A stretch of DNA of 64,000 nt from Gyrodactylus bullatarudis (GCA_012064415.1 SSNU01000018.1:62001-126000), one strand, 5' to 3'; shown: positions 12,167-24,182, counted from the first letter of the stretch. Numbers and translations are program-made. The notes: generated by a model not told the origin, from the sequence alone.

Positions 12167-12407
12167 TAGTCAGTTGGCAAGTGAACAACGTAATATAATT
12201 TTCATGTTCTGTTAAAATTTGATCGATACATAAATAATTCATTTTCTTTTTTTTATAGAGGGGTAATACAAAATAGAGAAGGTTTCATCCATTCGCTAAG
12301 ATTAGTTTAGTTTTTATCATTACAAATCAAACAAGTTGTTTTCATTCAGAAAAAAATTCATGTATAAAAATAATTATAATTATCAATCTGTGTGTTATAT
12401 TAATTGA

Positions 12408-13766
12408 TTATTCATCTGTGGAGTTGTGACTTCCCTGATGAACACCAGACACTTCCTTTGAACCAGACTGAACTTCTTTCTTCTGGGTAGTTTTACTTCG
12501 AAAAAATTTGTTCTTCAACGAAGATAACCTCAAAAGTTTGATTAAATGATATCGAAATTCTCCATTTAGAATAGTATAAAAAAAGGGATTCAAGCCAGAG
12601 TTAGCGTAGCCCAGCCAAAAGATGCATTTTGTAAAGGTTGACCTCTGACCATCTTCATCGCCAAGCTCTTCACGTAAATAAAATACAGTAAAAGGCATCC
12701 AACATACCATGTATAAGCCAACAAGGGTCGCCATACGCTTCGTGGCCATATTCTCTCTCGTTTGGAAGCGATAACTTTGAATAATATTTTGAATCGTATT
12801 TGTTTCACGTCTTTGCTCTAAAGTACCATTGAAATTTCGTACTAAAGAAATATTCTGATTGTAAATTGTCAAACGTCGGTGTTCATAATCAGAGAGATTC
12901 ATTTCAAGATTGCTATCGGATTTTGATGGCTTTGCAGCTGACTCTGATACACTTTCTGTTTGAATTTCGAATTCCTTGCCGGTTAAATCGACTTTTTTAT
13001 CTCGCTTATTTCTTACGGAGTTAGATGGTAGATTCCTAATGCCCCCCAGGAACATGAATGCAAAATTATACGAATTTTTAAAGGCAGGATTTTCTGTTGT
13101 TGATCGTTCATTGTTGCTATCTTCGTCAGGGTTTGTTCGAATACTAGGATATGATTTTAAACTATTCGATTTAATCAAGCACAAAATTCTCAGATAAACC
13201 ATTGACATGAGTACAAATGGAATGACGAACGAAGCAACTGCAGAGTAATAAACATAATGTAACTCATCAAATAGTGAACATTGCATATTACTATCACTGG
13301 ACTTTTGCACAATCATCTGAGGTATACTCAGCACAAAGGATATCGTCCAAATGATAACAAAGTAGGGTAGAAAACGTTTATAAGCTATACTGATACCTTT
13401 GCGATACCAAAATGGATATCTTGTGGCAATATAACGATCAATGGCAATACAAACCAGGGACCATATTGAAGCTGTACACAAGACAACATCAGCGATTAGC
13501 CAATATTTACATGTTAAAAGGCTAAAGGGCCAATAGCTTAAGGAATCATATACGGAACTAATTGGTAATACCATTATGGCTAGAAGGAAATCTGTTATGG
13601 CCAAATGCGTCACCAAGAGATTTGAAGGGTTGTGTAGCTTTCTATTGACAACGAATACCAGGACCACTATGAAATTTGAGATCAATGTCCAAATAGTGAG
13701 CAGTGCTGTGAATATGGCCCAACCCAAATTAATTTTGAGTTGATCCTCTGCCTGGTCCGAATTCAT
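12408..13766 (-). CDS. Biogenic-amine receptor, class A GPCR
   Basis: A single-exon frame of 452 residues with seven hydrophobic segments (about 14-40, 48-72, 84-111, 130-152, 168-195, 343-365, 380-402). Class A landmarks are N31 (TM1), D59 (TM2), C86 with ECL2 C163, DRY at 110-112, CWMPF at 355-359 and NPFFY at 393-397. Aminergic landmarks are D93 in TM3 (C86 plus seven), serines 175 and 179 in TM5 spaced as positions 5.42 and 5.46, and WLGYANS in TM7. The two serines suggest a catechol- or phenolamine ligand (dopamine, octopamine or tyramine); the exact ligand cannot be assigned. Position 6.52 is Thr360 rather than the usual Phe. The third cytoplasmic loop is long (about 200-340) and polar, typical of Gi-coupled amine receptors. 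A TTTCCAG acceptor-like site 20 bases upstream of ATG suggests an intron in the 5' UTR. Confidence 0.92.
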   Translation of the reverse strand: MNSDQAEDQLKINLGWAIFTALLTIWTLISNFIVVLVFVVNRKLHNPSNLLVTHLAITDFLLAIMVLPISSVYDSLSYWPFSLLTCKYWLIADVVLCTASIWSLVCIAIDRYIATRYPFWYRKGISIAYKRFLPYFVIIWTISFVLSIPQMIVQKSSDSNMQCSLFDELHYVYYSAVASFVIPFVLMSMVYLRILCLIKSNSLKSYPSIRTNPDEDSNNERSTTENPAFKNSYNFAFMFLGGIRNLPSNSVRNKRDKKVDLTGKEFEIQTESVSESAAKPSKSDSNLEMNLSDYEHRRLTIYNQNISLVRNFNGTLEQRRETNTIQNIIQSYRFQTRENMATKRMATLVGLYMVCWMPFTVFYLREELGDEDGQRSTFTKCIFWLGYANSGLNPFFYTILNGEFRYHLIKLLRLSSLKNKFFRSKTTQKKEVQSGSKEVSGVHQGSHNSTDE

Positions 13767-13771
13767 GGCAT
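13763..13771 (-). promoter_or_regulatory. Two-codon upstream ORF overlapping receptor start
   Basis: On the minus strand ATG-CCA-TGA lies directly upstream and its TGA overlaps the receptor ATG (ATGCCATGAAT). Ribosomes starting at the first ATG would terminate across the main start, so it could lower or regulate receptor translation. Both ATGs have a purine at -3 or close to it. The layout is seen in the sequence; the regulatory effect is inferred. Confidence 0.45.
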
Positions 13772-15233
13772 TTGCCGTAGGTATTCTGGAAATAGAAAAT
13801 TGTCACTAAAGGCGATAACGATTCTAATATGCTCTAATCAAGAATTTTCTTATTATTTTGCTATTTAATCCAATAATTTTTCCCGAATAAACTTCATCGA
13901 AAAAATTGAATTGTACACAAAGGCATAAACGTTTGAATCTTATCTTCTCTATTCTTATTGGTTGATGTAATAAACCAATGATATTCGACCGAAATTTGTC
14001 GAAATCTTAAATGGGAAGTGTATTGAGAAAAAAGTCAAAATTCTATTCAAACATGGTATATTTGATATCATTCATATAACCACTAGAGTTAGATTTTGCA
14101 AATTTTCGATATCTAGCCTGGGTCAGTATCTGAATGGACTCTTAAGGGGAATTCGAATGATGTACAAAGCATATGGTCCTAAATCTATTTATGAACTGGT
14201 TGCAATAGAAACAATGATTTTGTATTAACGTGATGAAAAATTAGCTGAATTTGATTTCGACCATTTTTCTCAAGATAGAAGCTAAACTATTTTTCTTTTA
14301 ATCATTTTCAATATAGTATAAGTAAAATTAGTCTTGCGAATCAATTATTTCTATCAAAAACCTCTAAATCTTCTATGGCTACTTGCAAGTAATAATATCA
14401 AATTTGAGAAATTCCTTACTAAAAATGGAACTTTGACACTTTGAAAAAAATTTATATAACTCGAATGAGATGTTTATTCTGAACCACATTTCCACCCAGG
14501 GAAAATGAAATTGAACATACACATTAGAAATGAAAAATCTATCCCTAATAATCACCTCTCATAATAATTAGACTAGCATTTATAAATAATTATAATTATT
14601 TATCCAGTCAAGAACGAACACAATTTGTTTAGAATAATATAAACTTGAATTCACAAATGAATTTCGAGTCATTAATCCTTCTCGAGAAGTTGAGAAAAAA
14701 AATTAATCAGGAAAGTCTAAAAAACAGATAACAAGGCCAAACTGTTAACAAATCTATTTTAACCAGTGCAATTAAAAGTAGGATAATTATCCATGTAGAG
14801 CATAGATTTAAATCATACATAGTTTCTGGAGGAATTTTATTTTTTAAAGAAATTAAAATCCAATAATAAATAAATCCAAAACAAATCTCATTTTTTTCAT
14901 CAAGAATTTGAAGAATTTAGGAATTCAAATCAAGGTTACATAGAGCTAGTTAATATGAAGTAGGAAATGTACTCACAAAATTTTTTTCGACAAATTCTTA
15001 GTAGATGCCCCCCCCTGTTTTATCTGGACATCAAATAATTGTTTAACATTGGTTTTCTTATTCCCTGTTAAATCATCGAAAGGCATTAGCTAAAGAAAAT
15101 CGGCCTATAGATAATTTGAGATTTATTGGAGATTTCGTTGATTTTTTGATCCAATCCCTTCTATTACTTATTTTCAGATCAAAATTTCAAGGATCTCGTT
15201 GAAAATTAATGATCTAGCTCAAAATTTTACATA
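13772..15233. other. Upstream flank of the amine receptor
   Basis: No coding frame supported. It contains a terminal scrap of the palindromic family near 14948-14990 (GAGCTAGTTAATATGAAG). The receptor promoter and 5' UTR exon probably lie here, but no core element can be pointed out. Confidence 0.4.
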
Positions 15234-16007
15234 AAGCTACTTAATGTGAAGATGGAAATTTATAATTTTTACAAAATTCTTAATTTTTTCATCAAGAAAT
15301 CGAATTTGATCAAGATGTTTTGGAATCTAGATCATGAGGCCCTCTTTCACGATACGGAGAAGAAATTTAGAAAAAATCAATTTTTAAAGAAAATACGGGA
15401 AATTCGAAATCTTGAAAAAGCACCAAATTCCCATTTTTTTGAACTTAATCTAAAATTAGTTTAATAATAAAATTTATTAAAACTGACGTCAATACTAGAA
15501 TTCTCAGTTAAAATTTTTTGCTAATTTCAAAGTGAGAGAGTGATCAAAAATTGAATTTTAGGATCACAATTAGTCAAAGAAGAAGAGAATCACCCCATAA
15601 TTGTGACAAATTCAAATTTTGATCTTTTAATCATTTTCCCTATTTGAAACTAAATGAAATTTGATATTTCAAAATCCCTGAAAAATGACGAATTTATCAA
15701 AATATTTATGATGATAATCGGTTTTTCTGTCTTATCGTGATCCTTAAAATCAACTTTAGATCGTTCTCTCAAATCAACAAAAATTTCAACTCAAAGTTCA
15801 AAAAAATGGTAATTTGGCGCTACTTCAAGATTTCAAATTTGCTGTATTTTCCTTAAAAATTGATTTTTTCTAAATTTTTTTCTCCGTATCGGGATAAAGG
15901 GCCTCATGATCTAGATTCCAAAAATTCTTGATCGAATTCTGTTTCTTGATGAAAAAATTAAGAATTTTTTAAAAATCATAAATTCTTATCTTCATGTTAA
16001 CTAGGTG
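15234..16007. repeat. Palindromic TA-flanked element, copy E
   Basis: About 774 bp. The ends AAGCTACTTAATGTGAAG (15234) and CTTCATGTTAACTAGGTG (16007) are inverted; TA lies on both sides. Arms contain the pair TCTAGATCATGAGGCC / GGCCTCATGATCTAGA. Same subfamily as 47983-48606 and 57790-58551. Confidence 0.85.
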
Positions 16008-16534
16008 TAAAATTCAAATCTAATTACAGTTTTTCAGTGAGAGATGCATTGAAAAAATGAAATCAGATTTAGTGACCCCCCTTTTTTCTTCAGATCATCA
16101 ATAATCTTGATCCCATTTTTATTTTTTCGATCTGATCGGTTAATAATGAAAATTTCACCAAGTAATCAACCAATAAGTCCTGAAATTTTCTGAGAAATCC
16201 TTATTATTTCCTCAAAAATATCAGCTTTTTCATTTTTCAGATCAACACACCAACGATTAGATCTCGTTTGATCTTGATTTTCCCGATCACTTCGATAGTT
16301 ATATGATTTTCAATCACAGTTTTAGAAACTTGGTTAAATTCCGAGCCAAGGGTTATGGGTAGACTCGATTTTTGTCACTTTCAACTGGTTTTTTAGGGGT
16401 CTAAAGTATTTTTTGCGTTGTTATGCTTCCCATCCTATCCTCTATATTCTAGCTCATATTCAGATATGATAATCTTAGATTTCGCAAAAAAATTGGATCT
16501 TTATAATTTTGAGAAATTGCCCAACTTCATATCA

Positions 16535-16760
16535 CCCAACTTTACCTTTAGAAGAAAAAAATTAAGTATTGGTCTATCTGTAAAAAAAGAAAGGGGATTC
16601 TGATTACTATAACAATCACTGTAATTTTTATAATCCTTATTTTTTAAGAATCTATGTAACCTTTCTCTCCCCTTTCTTTTTCTACAGATAGATCAATACA
16701 AGCCAGAAGACAACATTAGCTTTTAGTCAGGTAGCAAACGAACAACGTTATGGTCTAATT
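16535..16760. repeat. Dispersed repeat, family M copy 1
   Basis: Inverted halves built on GGTCTATCTGTA...AGAAAGGGG and CCCCTTTCT...TACAGATAGATC, then TCAGGTAGCAAACGAACAACG. Related copies lie at 21045-21345 and 61318-61500, and a tail fragment at 48675-48735. No transposase is visible. Confidence 0.6.
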
Positions 16761-16799
16761 ATTCTTAAGAAAAATTTGGACATTTTTCAAATTTCAAAA

Positions 16800-17602
16800 A
16801 ATTAAAAAATGAGGAGTCAAAAGAAAAAGATGTAGCAGGCAGTTACAACTGGATCCCTTTCTCAAGAAAAGACAATGAACTCAGTGAAACTCTAGCCCTC
16901 CTCCCTGTGATATTCTTTCAATTCCCATTAGTCTAATCAGAGGATTTTTAATTTATTATTATTGTATGTATAAATATCAAGCCGGTGTAAGAGTCTGATG
17001 AGAACCAGGGAAATAAAAGCTTTATTATTCATTATTCACTCGTCGTTCAAAATGATTCAAGTCAACTAAGAAATGAAAATTTCTACTAATTCAGATAAAA
17101 TTTCAATTTGACGCCAATATAAATAGCAGCCTCTAAACTTTTGTTATCTCGTAAAAAACCTGTCTTGAATTTCTAAATTACATCAACAGAGATTGATTTC
17201 TGGGTTGAAAGAATTTTTTTTCCTTTCATTCAGAATAAAAATAAGTTTAATGGAACAAGATAAAATTTCAAAAATGAATCGTTACAAATAAAATAGAATG
17301 ATACAACTAAATTAACGAACAGTTTCATTCTAATCCTAGTGAATGAATCCTGTAATTGAATTTATTTAGAATCATTTACAGCTACTATAAAATGGGGTTT
17401 AAATGGCCTAGAGATTGTCTATTGATTTGTGAATGATAAAGCAAGCTAATTAACCCTTTCAATACTAACTCGATAAATTTCAAAATTTCACAGTTCGATC
17501 TTCTTATAACTCCGATGATTATATGAAAAAATCAAAAGAAAAATTTCATTATCTAGATCATAAATTTGGCATGTTCCATATGGCTACATTGGTACTGTAG
17601 GG
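16800..17602. other. Intergenic; possible LINE 3' tail
   Basis: 16830-17040 is less AT-rich than its surroundings and ends in an AATAAA-containing TTATTATT-rich tail, which resembles a LINE 3' end. No domain can be read, so this is only a suggestion. The rest shows nothing. Confidence 0.3.
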
Positions 17603-17889
17603 TAGACTTGGACGAAATTTTGCAAAATCACCCATCGATATTAAAAAACTAATCTTCAAGTATTCTTATATAATCCCACCAAATTTCGCTTCAAAATACC
17701 TTTCCATGCTTCTGGAATAAGATTTTAAAAATTATGAAATTTAATAAATTTAGAACATTCTCAAATGAAAAATAAGAGAAATTTCGTTTTGAGGAATTGA
17801 AAAAAACAATTTTAAAAGGACTTAATTCATTTTTACAACTTTAAGAAATAATGTGAGTTCAAGTTAATATTATAAATATAAAACAATAA
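17603..17889 (+). mobile_element. Penelope-related element, one-armed copy
   Basis: Starts TAGACTTGGACG at 17603 and follows 10078-10390 closely through the left arm and non-coding middle, but lacks the right arm. It breaks off after AAACAATAAAA at about 17889. Confidence 0.7.
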
Positions 17890-18730
17890 AATACTCTGAA
17901 AAATCCTGAAACTATTAATGCTTTTCTCTCATACAATAAATAAATTGTCAAGATTTGTTTAAATTATTCTAGAATCTTTGCAAAAACTTGGGTCATCGAT
18001 TAAGTTATGATCAGTGATCAGTCTTATAATTGACGTAATAGAGAAGTATTTTACCGCGTTACATTGAATAATGAAATTTGTTTTGGTTTCTCTGAAGAAT
18101 CCAAATGGTAGCTTGACATAGATCCAGAATTTCTCAGAAGAAATACTCAATATATCTCACTTGTTCCTTTTTATCGTTAATTGCAAAAGAGGAGAAATGA
18201 TGTCAATTGAAATTTTGACTAGAAGACAAATGCTAGAATTATTGATATTTCCTGAATTATATAGGAAGAAAGAAGGACCTAACATATTTATGATCTTGTA
18301 CGTGATACACACATTTGATAGAGTTATTCAACTTTGTCTCCCCTAATGGTACAGTAATTTCTTTCCCTCGTATTCAACTGAAAAACTCTGAGATATTCCT
18401 TTTCTCATTTGAATAAATTATAATTACACTGGGGGAAATTAAAAAAAAAATTTTGCGATAAATTTTATTGCGAAAAACTGATTATAGTGTAAAATTTAAC
18501 GCAGATTCTAAATCTGCTTCCAAAAATTTCCTAAGTTGCTCAGTTTTTGCGCAATTCGCGAAAAACCGAAATAGCACAATTTTCATAATCGGGACTTGAA
18601 TAAATCAATTTTTCGACTTGATCCTTAGACATTAATAATTATTGATGAATGATATATCTGCTCCCGTAAGCATCACAACAGTAACGATCAGAAAATGTTC
18701 ATTTGAACGATAATATTGTCGACCTTACTA

Positions 18731-19458
18731 AACCTAATTGACATGAAGATAAGGATTTTTAATTTTACAAGAAACTCAATATTTTTCTCCGGATTTACAG
18801 ACAAATAATTTTTTGAGTTCTAAAACAGAATGAGCTATTAATAAGATGTGGATATTCGAAAAAATAGCAAAAAGAAATTCAATCTGACCAAAGTTGGGCC
18901 ATTTTTCGAATATCGAAAATGTACCAAATTTCCACTTTTTCAACTTTTGAACCCGAAATTTTTATCGATTTCGATGATTCGAAGCAGTTCAGAGGTGATA
19001 TTTGGGATCAACATTAGACAAGGAATTCGAATTTGGCCGTAGAGATAGCGAAGAAGTTACTGTTTCCGAGAAAAAGTTAAACTTCCAGATATTGGATAAT
19101 TTGCCTTCGAAATTCAAATGGTTTGATTTCCCAAAGTAATGACAAACTTCAATGAACTTCAACAGGTGAATTCGAATTCTTCGTTCAATGTTGATCCCAA
19201 ATATCATCACGAAACTGCTTCGAATCATTGAAAAAATTTTGGGTTCAATAGTTGAAAAAGTGGAGATTTGGTGCATTTTCAAAATTCGTAAAACGGCCCA
19301 ATTTTGGTCAGATTGAATATTTTTAGAAGTTTTTCGAATATCCACATCTTAATAGCTCATTCCGTTTCAGAATTCAAAAAATTATTTGTCTGTGAATCCG
19401 GAGAAAAATATTGAGTTTCTTGTAAAATTAAAAAACCTCATCTTCATGTCTTCAGGTT
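18731..19458. repeat. Palindromic TA-flanked element, copy K1
   Basis: Ends AACCTAATTGACATGAAG (18731) and CTTCATGTCTTCAGGTT (19458), with TA on both sides. Arms of about 300 bp are near-perfect inverted copies (for example TCTCCGGATTTACAGACAAA and its complement). Frames of 60-118 codons here mirror each other across the centre and are not genes. Confidence 0.85.
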
Positions 19459-19809
19459 TATTGAGTTCTGAACTCATAGGGGAAGGTGATGCAATTTGCT
19501 ATCAAATCAACCAATGGAAGTGCACAAAAATTTCGCATTGTGATAGTATTCATATGTCAACCAGGGTATAGTCTGAAGAGACCTATAATTATAATTTCCG
19601 TCTGTTTTCTTTAACCTTCCCCATGAGTTCAGAACCCAATAATGGAAAATATTCTTTCAACCTTGATTTAAGAGTGCTCTTTACTAAAACCAATGACACT
19701 AGGTTTTAATTAATAAATTTTATTACTGTGAAGATTCCGAATTTCCGCACATTATAAGCAATGAATTTACAGAATAGCCAGCTAGCTAATTCTGATCACA
19801 GGTTACTAT

Positions 19810-20420
19810 TGAAACTATTCTCGATGGGAATTTATGATTTGTACAAAAGTATCATTATTTTATTCAAGATTTTTTGAAAAATAGAATTGGCGCGAAAAAA
19901 CTTCTCCATTATGTTTTTATGTTTTAAAAATCGAAAATTTTTCAAATCGCCGCTCAATTTTCAATGAATTTTTACTAAGCAATCACTAAAATCCGGAATA
20001 TCTTGGCCATTTAATGAATTTCTTAATTTTTTATCTTCAAAAATAGTAATCTTGTCATCAAAAGGAGCTTCATGGTAAATTTCGTTATTTTATCGTGTCC
20101 GTGGAATATTGTGGGAAAAATGTGCAATGACATAATGGAGAATGACTTTCACACTTAAAAATTATGGAAAACATGATCTGAGTACTGAAATTTATCAGAA
20201 AAATAAGTCCTCTCTTGAGTTGCTAGGAGAAAAAAAAATTTCACTCTTGCCTAGTAGACATCAATGGTCGTAGAGAAATTTTACATCCCATTTTCAGATA
20301 ATTTTTACTACTTGAAAATTAATAAATTACAATGATCCGAGGTCTAATCAAATTGACGGCTCATTCAAAAATTAAGTAATGTATTTTTTTTTCGCTTTAT
20401 TTAAATTCATCGAGAATGGC
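19810..20420. repeat. Palindromic element, copy J
   Basis: Shares the CTATTCTCGATG / CATCGAGAATGG end type with copy I (2981-3573); the arms are more diverged. TA follows the right end. Confidence 0.65.
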
Positions 20421-20440
20421 CGTATATGAAATCTAACTGG

Positions 20441-20520
20441 ATTGAGATTGTCTTTTCCGACACCCAGATGTTAAAATTTAGAAAAGCAAGCGCCAATTCC
20501 ATAAGAGAGTCGAAAAACAC
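20441..20520. repeat. Repeat family N, partial copy
   Basis: The segment GAGATTGTCTTTTCCGACACC, AGATGTTAAAATTTAG and CCATAAGAGAGTC matches the arms of the inverted element at 54571-54831. Only one arm is present. Confidence 0.55.
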
Positions 20521-21044
20521 TTAACCTACAAGCTAAGCTGTGATGAACGAGAATGGAATTTAGCACCAAGTCAGACTTAGTTCATAAAAATTATTTTTTC
20601 TTTAAATATTTAAAGCTGTTGACCGAAAATCCTTTCTATTTTTACTCACTCAAGTCAAAGAAAATTTTCCCTAATTCATTATTGATTCATAGGGATCTTT
20701 TTCAAGTTTAATTTCCTGGTTTGTTAATACTCTGAGTCCAGGGATGAAATTGAAAATTTTGTGGAATATCGATTAATTATTAATTAGGGAAAATCAAAAG
20801 AAATTTCTCCTTTACATGATATTAAATTATGATTTTGATTGGAAAAGAGGCAAATCTCAGATGGAATGATTTTTGAAGACAATCGCCGGCAAAATAATTC
20901 TCTTTTTTTTCTTAAAAAAAGCTTTCATCAAAGTCTCGAAAATTTTTTTGTTTTCAAGTTGTCAGAGGTTCCAAACGTTTATTCTAGGATCCCCACTAGA
21001 CAAGGAAACTAATAATTATCCCTATTCAATTTTTAAAACAATAG
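20521..21044. other. Intergenic region with no gene seen
   Basis: AT-rich DNA with no recognisable coding or repeat structure apart from short homopolymers. Confidence 0.35.
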
Positions 21045-21345
21045 CTTGGTCTGGTTTGTTTTGGTCTATCTGTAGAAAAAGAAAGGGGAGAAAAAGGTGT
21101 AGTATTTCTTAAAGAATAAGGATTATAAAAATTACAGTGATTGTTATGGTAATCAGAATTATTAGAGTAACAACTCTGATAATGTGAATCACATCGATCT
21201 TTGAGCTTGTTTTGGGGATATTGCCAATCACACAAATATTAACAATGATAGCGTTAATTAACCTTGTAGCAGCCATGATGAGTAGATGAAAAAGAGACTG
21301 CAATTCAGATTTGAATTTAAAAATTCCTTTGTATGTGGTACGCAA
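21045..21345. repeat. Dispersed repeat, family M copy 2
   Basis: Shares GGTCTATCTGTAGAAAAAGA and the TAATCAGAATTATTA-type core with 16535-16760 and 61318-61500. The 78-codon minus-strand frame over it is low-complexity (Ile/Thr repeats) and not supported as a gene. Confidence 0.55.
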
Positions 21346-22527
21346 AAATCAATTTGTGAAATGTTCATCTCAGAGTAAGATATGGAATTGGATATATGGT
21401 GTCTTATCAATATTAATAGTTGGCTTAACTATTTCCTGATTGATTACCATATAATTAATGTTTTGTTTGTCTATTTCTATGACTTTCATGAAACTTTTCT
21501 ACTAGATTTGTCGTCAAATGTTATTATTTTAATGATACTTCCGATCAATTTAAAATCGAAAATTTCCAGTAACAATCAATATTAACTTCTATTCGTATAA
21601 CCTGATTATTACAGAAAAGCTAATGGCAAAGTCAAAAATTTAATTAATTTTCACATATGATAAAGCAGAATTGCTAAAATGACCTCTGATAGCAACAACC
21701 TGGTGTGACTTTAACCCTTAAAGCCCCATAGAATGTTTTTCAAAACTTGCATTCAATTTTTCGTCTATCCTGATTATGAATCTACAGTCTTTAAAACCCA
21801 ATTATTTGTGTTTGGTCATTTTTCGATCATGAAAGCTTTAGCAGATCGATTTCAGGCGATTGTATATTTGATTTCTACAGGTATGATGACCTTGGGAAAT
21901 AGGTTAAAAATAACATATTCAATAAAAATCAACTTTCTTTCAATAAGTATAGAACTAGTTCCAGCTTAGATTTTTTGAAAACAAATTATTAAACTTCCAA
22001 AATAGTCTTATCTCAAGTTGAGGTTTGATAAATCCTATACTGCCAGATATAAATTCAATCGATAAACGAGAGAAATCAAATACTGATTTAATCAATTTGA
22101 GTTCTATTTTCAATGAATAAGGATGAGTTTCTAAGGGAACCCCAGCATAAAAACTGTAATTACTTTTAAAATTCTCTATTCTTTGTTGTTCTTGATATTT
22201 TTTCACAAAAGTTGAGAGATAACGTCTACATCTTATTGTTTTTTCTGTTTAATTCTATAGTCATGGAAAGTGATCTAATTGTTTTGAGGTGTAAAAAATA
22301 ATAACTCCTTTCATAATAGTAGCGAGCCACAAAAAAAAGATTGATGGCAAGTAAAAAATTAATCTCCATTACTCAGAATTTTTATAAGCACTGTGTTAAT
22401 CTCTAATCCTGTTAATACAGTGGTTCTAGTTGAAGCTTAATTTTTTGTGTGAATTGATAAAGAGAATTCTGAAACTATTCAAATAATTTTCTACTGAATT
22501 CCCAAAAGAATTCAGTAGATAAAGTTA

Positions 22528-22784
22528 GTCTCAAAAGTAGCCCGAAATCTATTCGAAAAATTCCAAAACTAGCCTCATGTATACTCAGAAATTTTATGAA
22601 CTGAATTACGATGGAATTAATTTTGGGGCTATATCTGAGATTTCTAGAATGGGACTAGTTTTAGGATTATTTATTATTATTATTATTTAGGATTATTACT
22701 TTGGGGATACTTACGGAAATTTTGGAATACATTAGTCTAGTTTTGGAATTTTTCGAATAGATTTGGGGCTACTTTTGAGATTAA
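22528..22784. repeat. Short inverted repeat element
   Basis: Arms of about 46 bp (22528-22575 and 22738-22784) built on AAAAGTAGCCCGAAATCTAT and its complement, enclosing a centre with an ATT microsatellite at about 22670-22688. Probably a small MITE; no second copy was found in the window. Confidence 0.6.
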
Positions 22785-22850
22785 CCCTAAAGTTTATTAA
22801 AAATTCTCAATCACCGTCGTAAAGTCGGATCGAATCGAAAAAATTAAGGT

Positions 22851-23320
22851 ATGAAAAATAATGTTTGTCTAAGCCCAACTTTCGAATTACCGTTCTCAGT
22901 GATTATGCAAGATTCATTAAATCCTGGTTACTTAATGCCTATATCTAGCACCAATGAAACTTTACTTTGTGATTTAATCAAAAATTTTCAAACCTTGGTC
23001 ACAAATCAATCGAAACAATTCGATACTATCCTCAATTCATCACTAAGGCAGATTGAAGAGCTGAAAAAGTCCAATGAATTACTGACAAAAACCATAGATT
23101 CAATGAAATAGGTTTTGAAAATACTGTGAATCAGCTGAAGGCTGAATTGAAAACTATCAAATCGTATAGTCATTTTATTTCATCAAAAGACCATCTTATC
23201 AATCTATCTGATGAGGAGCTAACTAATACCATTATCAATGAGCAACGTATTGTCAAACTTATTCAGCAAGAAACCTTACGTGAAAATAATATGATAATCT
23301 ACAATGTTCCAGATGAGGCT
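22851..23320 (+). pseudogene. LINE ORF1-like fragment, cut by gap
   Basis: Two frames read as one protein after a single frame change near 23105. The first has a coiled-coil-like stretch (QIEELKKSNELLTK). The second continues with NQLKAELKTIK and ends ETLRENNMIIYNVPDEA, the start of the RNA-binding fold usual in ORF1 proteins of non-LTR elements. The reading frame runs into the N gap at 23321. The frameshift marks it as decayed unless it is an assembly error beside the gap. Confidence 0.65.
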
Positions 23321-23800
23321 NNNNNNNNNNNNNNNNNNNNNNNNNNNNNNNNNNNNNNNNNNNNNNNNNNNNNNNNNNNNNNNNNNNNNNNNNNNNNNNN
23401 NNNNNNNNNNNNNNNNNNNNNNNNNNNNNNNNNNNNNNNNNNNNNNNNNNNNNNNNNNNNNNNNNNNNNNNNNNNNNNNNNNNNNNNNNNNNNNNNNNNN
23501 NNNNNNNNNNNNNNNNNNNNNNNNNNNNNNNNNNNNNNNNNNNNNNNNNNNNNNNNNNNNNNNNNNNNNNNNNNNNNNNNNNNNNNNNNNNNNNNNNNNN
23601 NNNNNNNNNNNNNNNNNNNNNNNNNNNNNNNNNNNNNNNNNNNNNNNNNNNNNNNNNNNNNNNNNNNNNNNNNNNNNNNNNNNNNNNNNNNNNNNNNNNN
23701 NNNNNNNNNNNNNNNNNNNNNNNNNNNNNNNNNNNNNNNNNNNNNNNNNNNNNNNNNNNNNNNNNNNNNNNNNNNNNNNNNNNNNNNNNNNNNNNNNNNN
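23321..23800. other. Assembly gap (480 N)
   Basis: Unknown sequence. Left of it is LINE ORF1, right of it the end of a Tc1-like transposase, so the junction between two unrelated elements is hidden here. Long frames spanning it are artefacts of reading N as coding. Confidence 0.99.
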
Positions 23801-24182
23801 AGCTAGACTAAAGGGTCTGACTCCAATGACAATTGTCATTGACAATGCCCCATCTCATAATGGTATTGAGAATGAAATTAATTTCGACGATGTCAATATT
23901 TTGCGACTTGCACCGTATTCTTATTTATTGAATCCTATTGAAAAAATATGGAGCATTTTTAAGAACGAAGTAAAAAGAATTCTTGCAATTCAAAGACAAG
24001 AAATAGTTCTGTATCAACGAGATCAAGGAAACCTTACAATACAGGAATTTTGTTTAAGAAAACTTGAGGCCATAGCAAACAGGGCAAAAGAGGTCATAAC
24101 TAACAATAAAATTATTTCTGCATGTTATAATATTGAAAGATTCTATGCTACTGTTTTAAATATTGAAGATTTAAATGACTAA
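23801..24182 (+). CDS. Tc1/mariner-like transposase, C-terminal part
   Basis: 127 residues ending at TAA (24180-24182); the N-terminal part is lost in the gap. Visible catalytic blocks of the DDE fold are the second Asp in VIDNAPSHNG and the NPIEKIW block carrying the catalytic Glu after LRLAPYSYLL. This is the pattern of IS630/Tc1/mariner transposases, which cut and paste DNA at TA sites. A homologous C-terminus lies on the minus strand at 26886-27125. The frame here is undamaged. Confidence 0.85.

Noticed and set aside
15246..15464. 72-codon frame and similar short frames in palindromic elements
   Set aside because: Explained by the repeat arms; no conservation as protein.
17451..17475. 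TTAACCCTTTC as another piggyBac-like end
   Set aside because: No matching inverted end with TTAA was found nearby; the motif alone is too common in this window.
18848..19345. Frames of 64 and 118 codons starting MDIRK on opposite strands
   Set aside because: The two arms of palindrome K1 produce mirror translations; not genes.
21109..21345. 78-codon minus-strand frame
   Set aside because: Low-complexity Ile/Thr-rich translation over the family M repeat.
23126..24182. Long open frames spanning the N run on both strands
   Set aside because: They exist only because N is read as coding; only the sequence on either side was annotated.
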